Source: Hemileia vastatrix
Lineage: Eukaryota > Basidiomycota > Pucciniomycetes > Pucciniales > Zaghouaniaceae
Length of the DNA stretch: 64,000 nucleotides
NCBI GenBank assembly: GCA_030280995.1
Contig: JASXTE010000017.1
Location: 4,918,501-4,982,500, forward strand
Direction: 5' to 3'
This document shows, in pieces, positions 50,280-61,398 of this stretch; position 1 is the stretch's first letter, and each line of letters begins with the position of its first letter. The translations under genes were made by a program, and so were the position numbers. Below the pieces are notes generated by a model. It was not told where the DNA came from, ran no database searches, and saw only the letters and a program-made list of their open reading frames with translations.

Positions 50280-50368
50280 ACTCGGAAATGAGGATAAACT
50301 ATGGAACATTCTTTAATTTTAGATTTTGGTGATGCTGTGCATCTGGTTTGTTGGAAACTTATTTTTTA

Positions 50369-50810
50369 GAAGGTGCCCAAGGGTGGGGCTTCTAGATTTG
50401 ATCTTGGTAAGTGTAGGGTGACTGATGGGCTGGCTGCTCTGTGAAACACTTACCTCAGATTGTCTGTTTCCAACCCCTTCTCTTAATTGGGCTGAACCCT
50501 AGTATTGATTTCTCTTCACAGGTTTTACTTCTCTATGACTTTAAAATGGAAATTCTTTTGGTCTTCAAGTGCTGGACTCTTCAAATTTATTGGTTTTGGT
50601 TTATTGTGCTGGATGTTGTGTTTTTGTAAGATGGTACCCAGGAGGGGTTTCTAGATTTTATTTTGGCAAGTGTGGGGGTAACTGATGAGCTGGATGCTCT
50701 ATTTAACAGTTACCCCATAATGTCTGTTTCAAGTATTTTGTTTGTCCTAGTAAATCCTAGTTCTGTTTTTTTATTAAGGTTTCAAGTCCACTATGACTTT
50801 AAACTGGCTT
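50369..50810 (+). repeat. Tandem duplication of 260-bp period downstream of gypsy-3
   Basis: GG(G/T)GC or GGTACCCA(A/G)G, TTCTAGATTT, CAAGTGT or TAAGTGT, ACTGATG and TGTCTGTTTC recur 260 bp apart (for example 50461 and 50721). It may be gypsy-3 3' UTR or the start of its LTR, both of which end at the gypsy-4 insertion (50846). Confidence 0.6.
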
Positions 50811-50845
50811 CTTTATCTTTCGTCTATTTGGATTGATAGAAGATC

Positions 50846-52022
50846 TGCCAGTATGTCTAGTATATAAGTATGATATAATAGTATTTATTTATGGTCCTAC
50901 TACTTATTGATAAATGATTTAGTCATTAAACCTCAGGGGAAGACTAATAAAATAGTTATACTCAAATAAAACTCACAATACTTGGATTTAAATGCATGCT
51001 TAGTGGTGGAAAATAGATAAATAGAATATAGTTATAGCTTATATAATGATAATATCAACTTATAAAAGGCTTTATAATATATTTATAAATGTTAATAATT
51101 GTATTGAAGTATTTTATTGAATTCTAGTAAGTAATTGATGATGAATAACCGTCAAAATCCCTCCTTACTTATACCCAAATCCCCTGGAGTGCACAGACCT
51201 TCAATCCAGATAATGTCACAGCTATCCCTGGCAATTACAGCACTGTGAGAACCCATCACCTACCATGGCGTCCACTTCAAGCAGATTCAACACCCTGACC
51301 TCCAGTAAGGACACTCCATCACAATTAATGATAACACAGACCCAAAACATAATTAGAAAATCCAGATAAAAGCAGATACCATAAAGAAACAGGTAAAATA
51401 AATAATCCAAAAGAGATAAAATGAAACCCAAAGCATATAAAGGAAAAAAATAAAATTTCCAATCCCCCAATAACATCCCCAAGCATCCATATTAACCCAG
51501 AAATGTCCTTCCAACCCATAAATCCGTGAATAACCATCCAAGGAAGTAAATTAAGTTGTCCAAACTGGGTGTATGCGCCTGATATAGGTGTCTATGCTTC
51601 TGTAGGCGTTGTGAGTCCACTGATTTAGTCCATATGACCTAAAATAAGCAGAAAAACAAAGGTTATAGGCTATTAAGGGGCTAAAACCCACTTATATACC
51701 TAAATATACATAATATACTGCATATTTCACTGAATATGAGATTTATGTATACATTTAAGCTTATGTATGTCAATAATTACTTAATATCACTTAAGATAAG
51801 TATATTATGACTCCATTAACACCTTAATAAGTATTATTAGGCTATGGATAAGCTATTTAATCTACTATAAGCTATATAATAGTGTAATAATTATATATAT
51901 ATGTATTATAATCATATATATAATTGTTTTAACCTTATTTTTAAGATATAAGCTTAATGTACTTAAGGTTATCTTATTTTAAGCATAAGAAATACTCAGT
52001 CCTATGGATATCTAGGCTGACA
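50846..52022 (-). repeat. gypsy-4 3' LTR (1177 bp)
   Basis: On the minus strand TGTCAGCCTAGATATCC...CATACTGGCA; the last bases changed from TGACA to TGGCA. Preceded by the purine tract GGGTGAGGGAG. Confidence 0.92.
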
Positions 52023-52136
52023 CTCCCTCACCCAAAAAAAACAATAAAAAAAATTTTAAGACATTTTAATAAAAAGTAAGGAGTGAAATAGAAAAATAAT
52101 TTTTTTTTCTATAATACATATACTGAATAAACAGTA

Positions 52137-52840
52137 TTATTTTGCTTTGAATTTTTTCAAGAGTTTTTTAAGATCAGAGATTTCATTTTCTGGAATACAC
52201 TAGTCATATTTACTTGATTTATTTTTAAATCTTAATAGATACTCAACTCCCTTTTCTTTTGTAAGGTGTCTCTTTTTAAGTATCTTTTCAATTTCTGATT
52301 TTTCAACTATTTCTTCAGGTTTCTCTTTATGCCTTACTGATCATCTTGGAAATAGAGCAGTATCATTAAAATGGTATGGTTTTATAAGAGATATAGGAAA
52401 TAGTGGATGTTTTCTATCATATGGTGCATATAGAATAACCTCAACAGCATTGTTACCAACCATCTTTTTTACCACAAATGGTCCAATGAATGGATCCTTC
52501 AATTTAACATTACCATTTAAGTTGAAATGTAGTGTAGAAATAAGGACTTCATCACTCTCTTTGAACATTTGTTTTTTATGGGCTTTATCCTATCTTTTCT
52601 TCACATACTCAAATGCCTTATTTACACATTCTTGAGCATGTTTTCTGAATAATTCTTGCATTTAAAGAAAAGACTTAGTACCTGGATGGATATCCAATCT
52701 AGGTATTTTATTAAGAGTTTTAGCAGGGGTGTTAGGTACATAACCCAACCATAACTCAAATGGCTTTTTGCCAGTGACAGAATGTACTGTCTATTGTATG
52801 CAAATTCTAAACCTGGGATAAGGGTTACCCAATCATGCGT
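52137..52840 (-). pseudogene. gypsy-4 integrase C-terminal part and chromodomain-like tail
   Basis: Resumes after the 1098-bp insert with DWVTLIPGLEFAYN (about 52836), continuing with frame breaks through LNKIPRLDIHPG-type sequence. It then becomes open from 52568 (MFKESDEVLISTLHFN, GPFVVKKMVGNNAVEVILY, DRKHPLFPISLIKPY). A stop lies near 52339, followed by the EYLLRFKNKSSKYD tail in which the conserved Trp codon position is a stop. Homologous to 7400-8118 and 41180-41844. Confidence 0.8.
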
Positions 52841-53938
52841 TGTGGTAGCCTAAAGTTTAGTACGGCACCTAAATATGTAAATGGAGTTATTACGGCGTGC
52901 AATATTGGCGTTATTATTTTTTATAAAAGGGTTTTATTTAATTTATTGGAGTTTAAAATATGAAGAAATTGGTCACGAGCGAATGCCTACACAAATACAA
53001 TTTATTTTACGGAGAAAACTTATTTTTACGGTCTGAAAATTTATAAGTATCAAGTCGAGTCACTCAAGAACCTTGGGAAATTTTCCCAGAATTTTTACTA
53101 TTTTTCTTATATTTTTAAATGAATTTTAAAGTTTTATAGAAATATTTACGTTTTCAAAAATTACTTAACTTTGATAAATTTTCACGGGGTAATTAGAGCT
53201 GCGCAGACTACGAAAATTAGTTTGGTATGTAAAGAGGAAGTAGCTCTATTATGTGTAATTTTTCTAGATTTTTTATTATAGTTTTAAGGTTCTAATTGAG
53301 TCCGGAAGTTCGGACGGACTCCGTACGGACTCCGTACGGGCTCCGGATTGACTCTGGAAGAGCTCTGGAGGGGAAAACTTAGGCACGTGACTAGGAATAC
53401 TTAAGTGCTTCTCAAAATCGAAATTGAGGGGGGGACACATCATACAGCTTAATCTTTAACTACCACAGTCTCATTTTTTATTACTCAACAAATTAAATAA
53501 ATTTGTAATACCCTTATAACATTTATTTTTTTTTACATAACATTTTAGAAATACAATTCAACAATTTAAATCACACTTCATATAGGGTATTTTTAGAAAG
53601 GTCTTCTTCACTGGGACTTGATTATTGCTGTCTCGTAAAAATTTAAATTATTATAAAAACATAAAAGTCAATCTTTTCAGATCTTTCACTGGTACACCTT
53701 AATTGTTGTTATCAGTATTTCTTTTATCAACAGCCACTTTCTTTAAATCTCAATAAGCGTTAATTATTTTAGAGTTTCATTATTTTTATCAATCAGATCC
53801 AAGTAGACTGGTTAGCTTAGTGATTTAGAATTCCCATTTTGTTATTTTTATTGGAAGGACGGGGTTTTCAGCTAAATCCACATATCTCCTCCGGATTCTG
53901 CTTACAGCAAGGCGACTGTAAGAGTTTACCTTACCATA
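52841..53938. repeat. 1098-bp solo LTR-like insert in gypsy-4 integrase, TSD GCGT
   Basis: Breaks the integrase frame between the residues for KFT and DWVTL. GCGT lies on both sides (52837-52840, 53939-53942). Ends TGTGGTA and TACCATA are imperfect inverted repeats. It contains a G/C-rich cluster with a repeated CGGACTCCGTA (about 53310-53335). It is noncoding and unlike the TGTCAGCC LTRs in the window; orientation was not determined. Confidence 0.7.
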
Positions 53939-54651
53939 GCGTGAATTTTTCATTTTCTTTAAAGTTAAGACCAAAAGCACAATATATTCTTATCATATCT
54001 TCTAAGGTTTGTATCATTCTTTCTGCTAGCCCATCAGTTTGTGGATGGTGTGCTGTAGAAGGTTTTAATTGACACCCTGAAACATCCATAAGTGATGTCC
54101 AGAACTCAGAAGTAAATTTAGGATCTCTGTCAGAAACTATTGCTTTGGGGAATCCTGCTATATTTAACATTTGTGTCCACCATAAAAAATCTAGGTCCTT
54201 TTCAGAAACCTCTTTATGAGTAGGAATAAACTTACACATTTTTGTAAATCTATCAACAACTACCCAGCAGGAGTTATAACTTTTATGTCCTGCTATTGGC
54301 AAACCTGTTACAAAGTTCATGTTAACTATTTCCCATGGAGCTTTGGGTTGCTCGATTTGTTGTAATAAACTAGCTCTTTTGCCTGTTAATCTTTTAGATT
54401 TTTGAAAAGAATCACACGTCTCAACATATTTTTGAAAATTATCAGACATGTTAATCCACCAAGCTGTGTTTTTTACTCTGGTTAATGTTTTATGGAAGTC
54501 AAAATGACCTGCTAATATATCATCATGACATATACTTAACATTAACTCCTTCATTGAAGGGGGAATTACAATGACATTGCTTAATTTTTTCCTGTAATAT
54601 ATAAAACCATCCTCAATGGAAATGTTTCCTTTTTCTAATGCTTCTTTTTAC
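53939..54651 (-). pseudogene. gypsy-4 integrase, finger and core
   Basis: Open 54554-53939: DDILAGHFDFHKTLTRVKN, the CDSFQKSKRLTGKRA half-finger (Phe where gypsy-2 has Cys), NMNFVTGLPIAGHKSYNSCWVVVDRFTKM (first acidic residue), VSDRDPKFTSEFW (second) and HHPQTDGLAERMIQTLED (third). The first zinc Cys-x-x-Cys pair is therefore damaged. Cut at its end by the 1098-bp insert. Confidence 0.85.
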
Positions 54652-56255
54652 TTATTTGGTAATTTTTCTTATAAAAACATTCATTGAAGAATTATATGGA
54701 TCATTTAATATTTTAGTGAGTTTACTCAAGTCAGGATCTGAATCATAATTATCAAGAATTGATTGCATAAATTCATCCTCAAGATCTCCAATATAAATGC
54801 CATAAATGTTAATAATATCTGATTCAGGAACATAAGCAGGATTATCATCATTATTAAGCAGAGGTACTCTAGATAACAGATCTACATTAGAGTGCAAGGA
54901 TCCTGCTCTATGTGTAATAGTCATCCTTCCTTTGTATTGTACAGCTAATTGCCATCTAAACATGTGTCTATTTGGAGTTTTCATGTTTAAGAGTGACTTA
55001 ACTGCACTACAGTCAGTTATTAACTCAAATTTTTGGTCTTCAAGGTAATAATATAGCTTCTCAAGAGCCCATACTACTGCCAAAAATCCAAGTTGAGTAG
55101 CACCATATTTCAATTCACTACTTCTCAGAGTATGTGAAATATAGCAAATTACTACTTCTGACATTTTTCCTTTAATAAGTTGTTTTTGATGCAAAGCAGC
55201 ACCCAGTCCAATAAAACTTGCATCTGAATACAATACCAAAGGCAATTGGAAATCTTGTAATCCCAAGATAGGAGCTGTCATTTAAAATTCTTTCAACTTA
55301 TCAAAAGCCTGTTGTCTTTCATTATTTCAAATGAAAGCTTTTGATTTCTTAATCAGTGGGTCAATGGTGCAGCAATTAATTGGTAGTTTTTTATATATTG
55401 TCTATAATAACCACACATTCCAAGAAAAGATTTTACATCCTTTACATTTTGAGGAATGCCAATATTCTTTATTGCAGCCAATTTATTTTGGTCTACACAT
55501 ATTTGTAAGCCAGATACAATATGACCAAGCACTTTTAAAGATTCAAACCCAAATTTACATTTTTTCAATGCAAGGGTCATTTTTATTTCATCTATTTTCT
55601 GAAATACCTTCTTTAAATGGATTAAGTGTTCATCATATGTTTTATAGAACACTATGATTTCATCAATGTATACCATTAATCATCCCTCAATCATTTCATT
55701 ATAGAATGTTATATACATTAACTTCTGAAATACAGATGGAGCATTTTTTGGTACAAATGGCATCCTGACATATTTATTAATTCCCATATAAGTTGTAATC
55801 AACAAAAAGTTCTGTGAATTCTTTTCAACAGGAATTTGATGGTACCCTTTATTTCCATCTAGGAAACTTATATATTTAGCACCTTTAAGGGTAGCATGTA
55901 TAGAGGCAATCCTTGGCAAGGGATAAATATAATCTACTGTAAGTGTATTTAATGCTCTATAATCACCGCACAGTCTTGCTTTATCTTGTTCATAAGAAAT
56001 TTGCACTGGTGATATTACACAATATTTTGGAGTAGTTTCAACCCTCTCAAGAATGTTCATATTCAATAACATCTTAATATTGTCCTCTATGTCTTTCCTC
56101 TTCATTGGTGAAGCAGGGTATGGTTTCTTTTTAAGACTAGCAGGAATATTATCCATATCACAGGTTAAACTAATCTTCATTTCCTGATTTTTTACAAGGC
56201 CAAGTTCATTTGTACCATGTGAAAAAGCCATTGGAAATGCTTTAATTAATTCCAA
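54652..56255 (-). pseudogene. gypsy-4 reverse transcriptase and RNase H
   Basis: RT opens at 56255 (FPMAFSHGTNELGLV, ARLCGDYRALN, FLDGNKGYHQIPVEKNSQ, MPFVPKNAPSVFQ) to a stop at 55680. It resumes at 55676 with YIDEIIVFYKT, where the second catalytic Asp of YIDD is Glu. The thumb/connection continues (LGHIVSGLQICVDQNKLAAIK, FLGMCGYYRQYIKNY) to a stop near 55353. RNase H 55281-54652 is open: VLYSDASFIGLGAALHQKQ, TQLGFLAVVWALEKLYYYL, ITDCSAVKSLLNMKTPNRHMF. Confidence 0.87.
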
Positions 56256-56278
56256 AATATTATTTTTCTCGGCTTTAC

Positions 56279-57931
56279 TTATCTAAGTGCCAAATGATGC
56301 TTTTGAAATTTCTGTTTCCAGAAGTTCCATCTCATTGGATTCTCTTCCTTTACACAGGAATTTGTGACTGACTCAATATGTAAGACTGTGTTAAAAGAAT
56401 TTATTTTAAATTTCCTTTTACCATTCATGCCAATTGTAAAATTGTTATTAGCAGGGTCTAATTTTACACCAAATTTAGTCAGAATATCATTTCCAATGAT
56501 AAAACAGTTACTACAGTTAGTATTATCCATTACTACAAAGTCACAAGTTACCCTTACATAACCATGTTGATGTTTGAAGAAAACAGCAGCTTTGTATTTA
56601 CCAATGGGGTGTAGCACTGATCCAAAACCTCTCCAGTTTTTACTTTGAAGGGTTTCAAGCTTAGACTTATATTCACTATCAATTTTCTGTAATGTATTAG
56701 TAGAAACAACAGAACCAGCAGCTCCTGTGTCCAATACTATATTAATATTTTCATCAGAAATGATAGCTGGATTCATGATAGGTGTCATTTTAAAGTTATC
56801 AGCTTGTATAGCTTTAATGATTTCAGCATCCTCAAAATTCATTAAAGATTCATTTGAGTCCATATTTAATATTGGCTTTTCAAAGATGGACAAATCATCT
56901 TCCAACATACAGACTTCATTTTCATCACTATATGAGATATTGCTGTCATAATCACTTGATTCTTTACTTTTTTCAGTTTCAGTTTCAGATTCACGTTGAT
57001 TTTCAACAATATTTATATTTTTCTCACACTTGTGACCTTTAACCCAAGGTTTTTTACACTTATAACAAGTATTAGTTTCATACTTTTTAGGTACTACAGG
57101 TGCAGTAGGTTTTTTCTGCTTCTCCTGATTTTTTTTTGAATTCTGATTTTTTACAGGTTCAACATTTTGTTTATAAGTGGAATACCTTGATTCATACTTA
57201 TGGTTTAATAATATTTCATTGTAGATATTAATAAAGTCAGAATATTCAGTAACATTTAATGTTCTAGCTACAACAATGTCTCTGACAGATATAGGTAATT
57301 TATATATTATCTTAGCTTTCCATAAGTTAAAATCCATATTAGGCTCAATGGCTTTTAATATTTTATTTAAATTCATTAAAAGTACCATAGGTTTGTCACC
57401 ATTCAACAGATTGTACCTAGTTTTCTCATAAACTCTCTTCTGAGTAAGCCTGAATTTAGAACCTCCAAATTGTTTTTCAATAAGTTGTTTCCATTCAGCC
57501 CAAGAGTAATCTTTACCCTCACTTAATACAGCTTCAAACCATAATAAAGCAACATCCTTAAATAAAGAAATTAATTTTGATGTTATTTCTTCATCTGGTA
57601 ACTTATATGAGAACTTTAAATTTTCAATTCTTTGTATAAAATGTTGCCAATAAGAGCTGGCTTCTCCATCATAAGTTGTGTACTGATCTATCATAGGCCA
57701 GTTCTTCTGATTGGATTTTATCTCACTAATCTTAGGTAAATTCAATAACTCATTTACTCTTGATAAATGGTCTTGTATTTCCTCCTGTATGGATTTGGGA
57801 CTTACATTTTCAGATTCGACACTACCACCAGATGGTTTTAATTGGGGTGGTATAGGGAAGAAATGAGATTCACTTTTGCCAATGAAAATATTTTTGTTAT
57901 ATTGAGTATACTTATGATTATCCTGGTTCAT
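56279..57931 (-). pseudogene. gypsy-4 gag C-terminal part with zinc knuckle and protease (550 aa open)
   Basis: The longest open frame in the window. The capsid-like region (QYTTYDGEASSYWQHFIQRIENLKFSY; KQLIEKQFGGSKFRLTQKR; LWKAKIIYKLPISVRDIV) is followed by a Lys-rich linker, a cysteine knuckle near 57070-57030 (CYKCKKPWVKGHKC), an acidic stretch (ESSDYDSNISYSDE) and an aspartic protease with intact LDTGAAGSVVS near 56740. Gag would assemble the particle and the protease would mature it. A stop near 57932 separates it from upstream gag. Confidence 0.85.
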
Positions 57932-57952
57932 TAGTAGATTGGCAGTTTCAAT

Positions 57953-59101
57953 CTAAGCTTTAGTTAATCTTTGTAGTAGCTCAGAGACAATTTGATTAGT
58001 CTGGGAAAAAGATAACTTAGTTCTTGATTCAATTTTTAACAAGTGTGCTTCATACAATTTTTCCAACTCACAGAATTTGTTTAAAAGTTCACTATATTTG
58101 CTACTAAATAAATCATATTTAAGAGTTAGAGAAAAATTTTCTTTCTCTAATTCTTTATTACGTGTTGCCAGTTGAGAAATATTTAATGTCAAGGATGACA
58201 TTGTATCAATAGTGAGCTTAACTGTCTGTTCCTCACAATCAGTCATTATATTCCACAATGCTGAAACAATTCTATGGACAGTTGGATTATTGTTGAAATA
58301 CTCCATGTCTTTCTTTTCAATTCTCTCACTCTCCTGTGAAATTCTCATCTCACAAGTAAGTGTTGGCAACTGTGGATTAACAGTATTATTATTATGAATA
58401 GTACTGTTATTGTGGACAAAAGAAAAGTCAGGTGTATCTACATCAAAACCTAAATTTCTTAAATCCTCCTCTATTTTCTGCACAGATTTAACATCAATAG
58501 TATTACCTATATTGTAATTATCAGTATTGTGTTCAATCTGAGAGGGTAATCTACTTACCAAGGGATAGATGCCAGTCCTGATTTTTGGCACTTTTTTCCT
58601 TTGTATGGGTGAACTGAGGAAGTCTGATGAGGTGGTGGATCCCTGTTGCAGCTGTGTCTGGTACATTGTTGATGGAACCAGTCCCACTTCCGTTTGTCTA
58701 CCAGGATTTTCTCCTGGGAGTGATGTGACACACCTGAGATAGGGGGTTGTTGACTTGGTTTACTTGGCTGGCCTCCCTTTAGCTCTGCCAGTGTCTGATT
58801 CATTTGTTGAAACCCTACCTTGCAATTGTTCTGTAATTACTCTACCTCTTTGAGCATGAGTGACTTGTATTCTTCCAACTTCAAAACCTGTTTGGCCAAA
58901 TTGGATAGTTGATCCTGAAGAGGAGGAGACGTCTTTTTTATTTTAATCTTTTTTAACAGGGCCTCTTTTTCCTCTATGCTCATCTTCTCTGCCTGGGGGT
59001 ATGACTGACCCTCCATGGTTATGTCCTGGATAGTTTTTGTTAGCTTTAGACCTGGTATTATAAGCAGGCTTTTCACTTACACTGTCCTGAGGAGCACTCA
59101 T
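57953..59101 (-). pseudogene. gypsy-4 gag N-terminal part, frameshifted
   Basis: Candidate ATG at 59101. Three overlapping frames follow: 59076-58837 (KIKIKKTSPPLQDQLSNLAKQVLKLEEY), 58803-58555, and 58687-57953 (244 residues, with coiled-coil-like RNKELEKENFSLTLKYDLFSSKY...CELEKLYEAHLLKIE). The coiled coil corresponds to 3121-3300 of gypsy-1 and 36590-36800 of gypsy-2. Confidence 0.72.
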
Positions 59102-59611
59102 ATTGTTAAGAATGACAATATATCACATCTACAGAAAGGAAAACCTCTATGGAATTAGTAGAAAAAAAGTATTAGCAATGTTATTACTAATAAAAAAGCA
59201 CTGGAGCTTACCCTGAATTTATATCTTTATTTATTTAAATAAAATATAAGAAAAATTTGAAAAAATCTGTTAAAAATATAATAATAAGTTTAACTAGACA
59301 TTTATAAGGGTGAATAATTAGCTTACCAAGATTTAACTAAATACCAATTTAATTGGGTGTTATATTGGTGTCCAAATACCAAGTGAAATTGGATTTATAT
59401 TGGGTACAGCTACTACTGTAAATACCGAATTTTTATGATAAAAAATTAGTACAATTATTATAAGGGTTCTTTTTTGCAATCACCGAGTTATGATGACCCA
59501 CTAATATTCAGCAGACCTAAATATTTGGTTTTTTTTGAGCTATACTAAGTAAAAATTACGTCCTAAGGCTTGTACTAAAAAATCAATAATAATCAAGGAA
59601 AGACCCACAAT

Positions 59612-60788
59612 TGTCAGTATGTCTAGTATATAAGTATGATATAATAGTATTTATTTATGGTCCTACTACTTATTGATAAATGATTTAGTTATTAAACCTC
59701 AGGGGAAGACTAATAAAATAGTTATACTCAAATAAAACTCACAATACTTGGATTTAAATGCATGCTTAGTGGTGGAAAATAGATAAATAGAATATAGTTA
59801 TAGCTTATATAATGATAATATCAACTTATAAAAGGCTTTATAATATATTTATAAATGTTAATAATTGTATTGAAGTATTTTATTGAATTCTAGTAAGTAA
59901 TTGATGATGAATAACCGTCAAAATCCCTCCTTACTTATACCCAAATCCCCTGGAGTGCACAGACCTTCAATCCAGATGATGTCACTGCTATCCCCGGCAA
60001 TTACAGCACTGTGAGAACCCATCACCTACCATGGCGTCCACTTCAAGCAGATTCAACACCCAGACCTCCAGTAAGTACCCTCCATCACAATTAATGATAA
60101 CACAGACCCAAAACATAATTAGAAAATCCAGATAAAAGCGGATACCATAAAGAAACAGGTAAAATAAGTAATCCAAAAGAGATAAAATGAAACCCAAAGC
60201 ATATAAAGGAAACAAATGAAATTTCCAAGCCCCCAATAACATCCCCAAGCATCCACATTAACCCAGCAATGTCCTCCCAACCCATAAATCCGTGAATATC
60301 CATCCAAGGAAGCAGATTAAGTTGTCCAAACTGAGTGTATGTGCCTGATATAGATGTCTATGCTTCTGTAGGCATTTTGAATCCACTTATTACGTCCATA
60401 TGACCTAAAATAAGCAGAAAAACAAAGGTTATAGGCTATTAAGGGGCTAAAACCCACTTATAGACCAAAATATACATAATATACTGCATATTTCACTGAA
60501 TATGAGCTTTATGTATTCATTTAAGCTTATGTATGTCAATAATTACTTAATATCCCTTGAGATAAGTATATTATGACTCCATTAACACCTTAATAAGTAT
60601 TATTAGGCTATGGATAAGCTATTTGATCTACTATAAGTTATATAATAGTGTAATAATTATATATATATGTATTATAATCATATATATAATTGTTTTAAAC
60701 TTATTTTTAAGATATAAGCTTAATGTACTTAAGGCTATCTTATTTTAAGCATAATAAATACTCATTCCTAAGGATATCTAGGCTGACA
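59612..60788 (-). repeat. gypsy-4 5' LTR (1177 bp)
   Basis: On the minus strand TGTCAGCCTAGATATCC...CATACTGACA. Followed by ATTGTGGGTCTTTCC, possibly the primer-binding site (TGTGGGTC or TGGGTC). Confidence 0.92.
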
Positions 60789-61028
60789 AGATCACTGGTG
60801 ATCTCCCATCATTTTTACTTATTGGAGAGAGCCCACCCAGTGATCATTTCCTTGGACTGTACTTTCTTTGGAGATGGACTTTTTCTTTTTCTTTCTTTGA
60901 TTTTTGTGTCTATGGTTGTGTTAGGTAGTAGTTTTAGATTATTTTATTTTTTTTCTCTTTTTTTCTTTTAATTTTTTTATGGGGGTTATTGGGATATTAG
61001 GAAGGGGAAAAATCACAAAATTATATTA

Positions 61029-61180
61029 GGGGGTGTCAGTTCTGGCAAATCCGCACTTAAATTAAGTGCGGATTTCAAACCAAATCAGCACTTACAAATC
61101 AGCACTTAAATTTTGCAAAAAAGTCACTTATTTCAAAAAAGGGTGTCAGTTATGACCTCAAATCAGCACTTTTTTCCCGT
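61029..61180 (+). repeat. TIR-like start: GGGTGTCAGTT repeats with a 27-bp palindrome
   Basis: GGGTGTCAGTTCTGG at about 61032 is followed by a perfect palindrome with 13-bp arms AATCCGCACTTAA / TTAAGTGCGGATT around a single A (about 61050-61076). Three copies of AATCAGCACTT follow, and a second GGGTGTCAGTTATG lies at about 61141. Structures like this are common at DNA-transposon ends. The opposite end was not found before 64000. Confidence 0.55.
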
Positions 61181-61398
61181 TTTTTTTCACAACCACATTT
61201 TGGCCACAAAACATCCCTTCCTTTCTTACCCCATCCCTGTCACATGTGACACACTGACCTTCCTCGCTACCTACCCATCAATCCTCGGCACACACCCCTT
61301 CCTGACATTTTCAATATTTTGACCAGGCATGTTTACATTCTTTTTTACTTATTTCTTCTACTTTTTAATCTTTTTTCTTGTTATGTGCCAGTTTCATA

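Larger units (their letters stand above)
50846..60788 (-). mobile_element. gypsy-4: complete minus-strand Ty3/gypsy element, 9943 bp, TSD AGATC
   Basis: Two LTRs of exactly 1177 bp bracket a gag-pol interior. Perfect AGATC duplications are at 50841-50845 and 60789-60793. On the minus strand order is 5' LTR (60788-59612), leader (59611-59102), gag, PR, RT, RNase H, IN, chromodomain-like tail (stop 52137), 3' LTR (52022-50846). It is the best preserved gypsy here, yet integrase is split by an 1098-bp insert and RT has a changed active-site residue. Confidence 0.93.

Noticed and set aside
59988..60248. About 86-residue hydrophobic frame present in three LTR copies (also 51222-51482 minus and 24257-24484 plus)
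   Set aside because: The two gypsy-4 LTR versions differ at about eight residues, mostly by amino-acid-changing substitutions, so there is no sign of protein constraint; it is open by chance in related copies.
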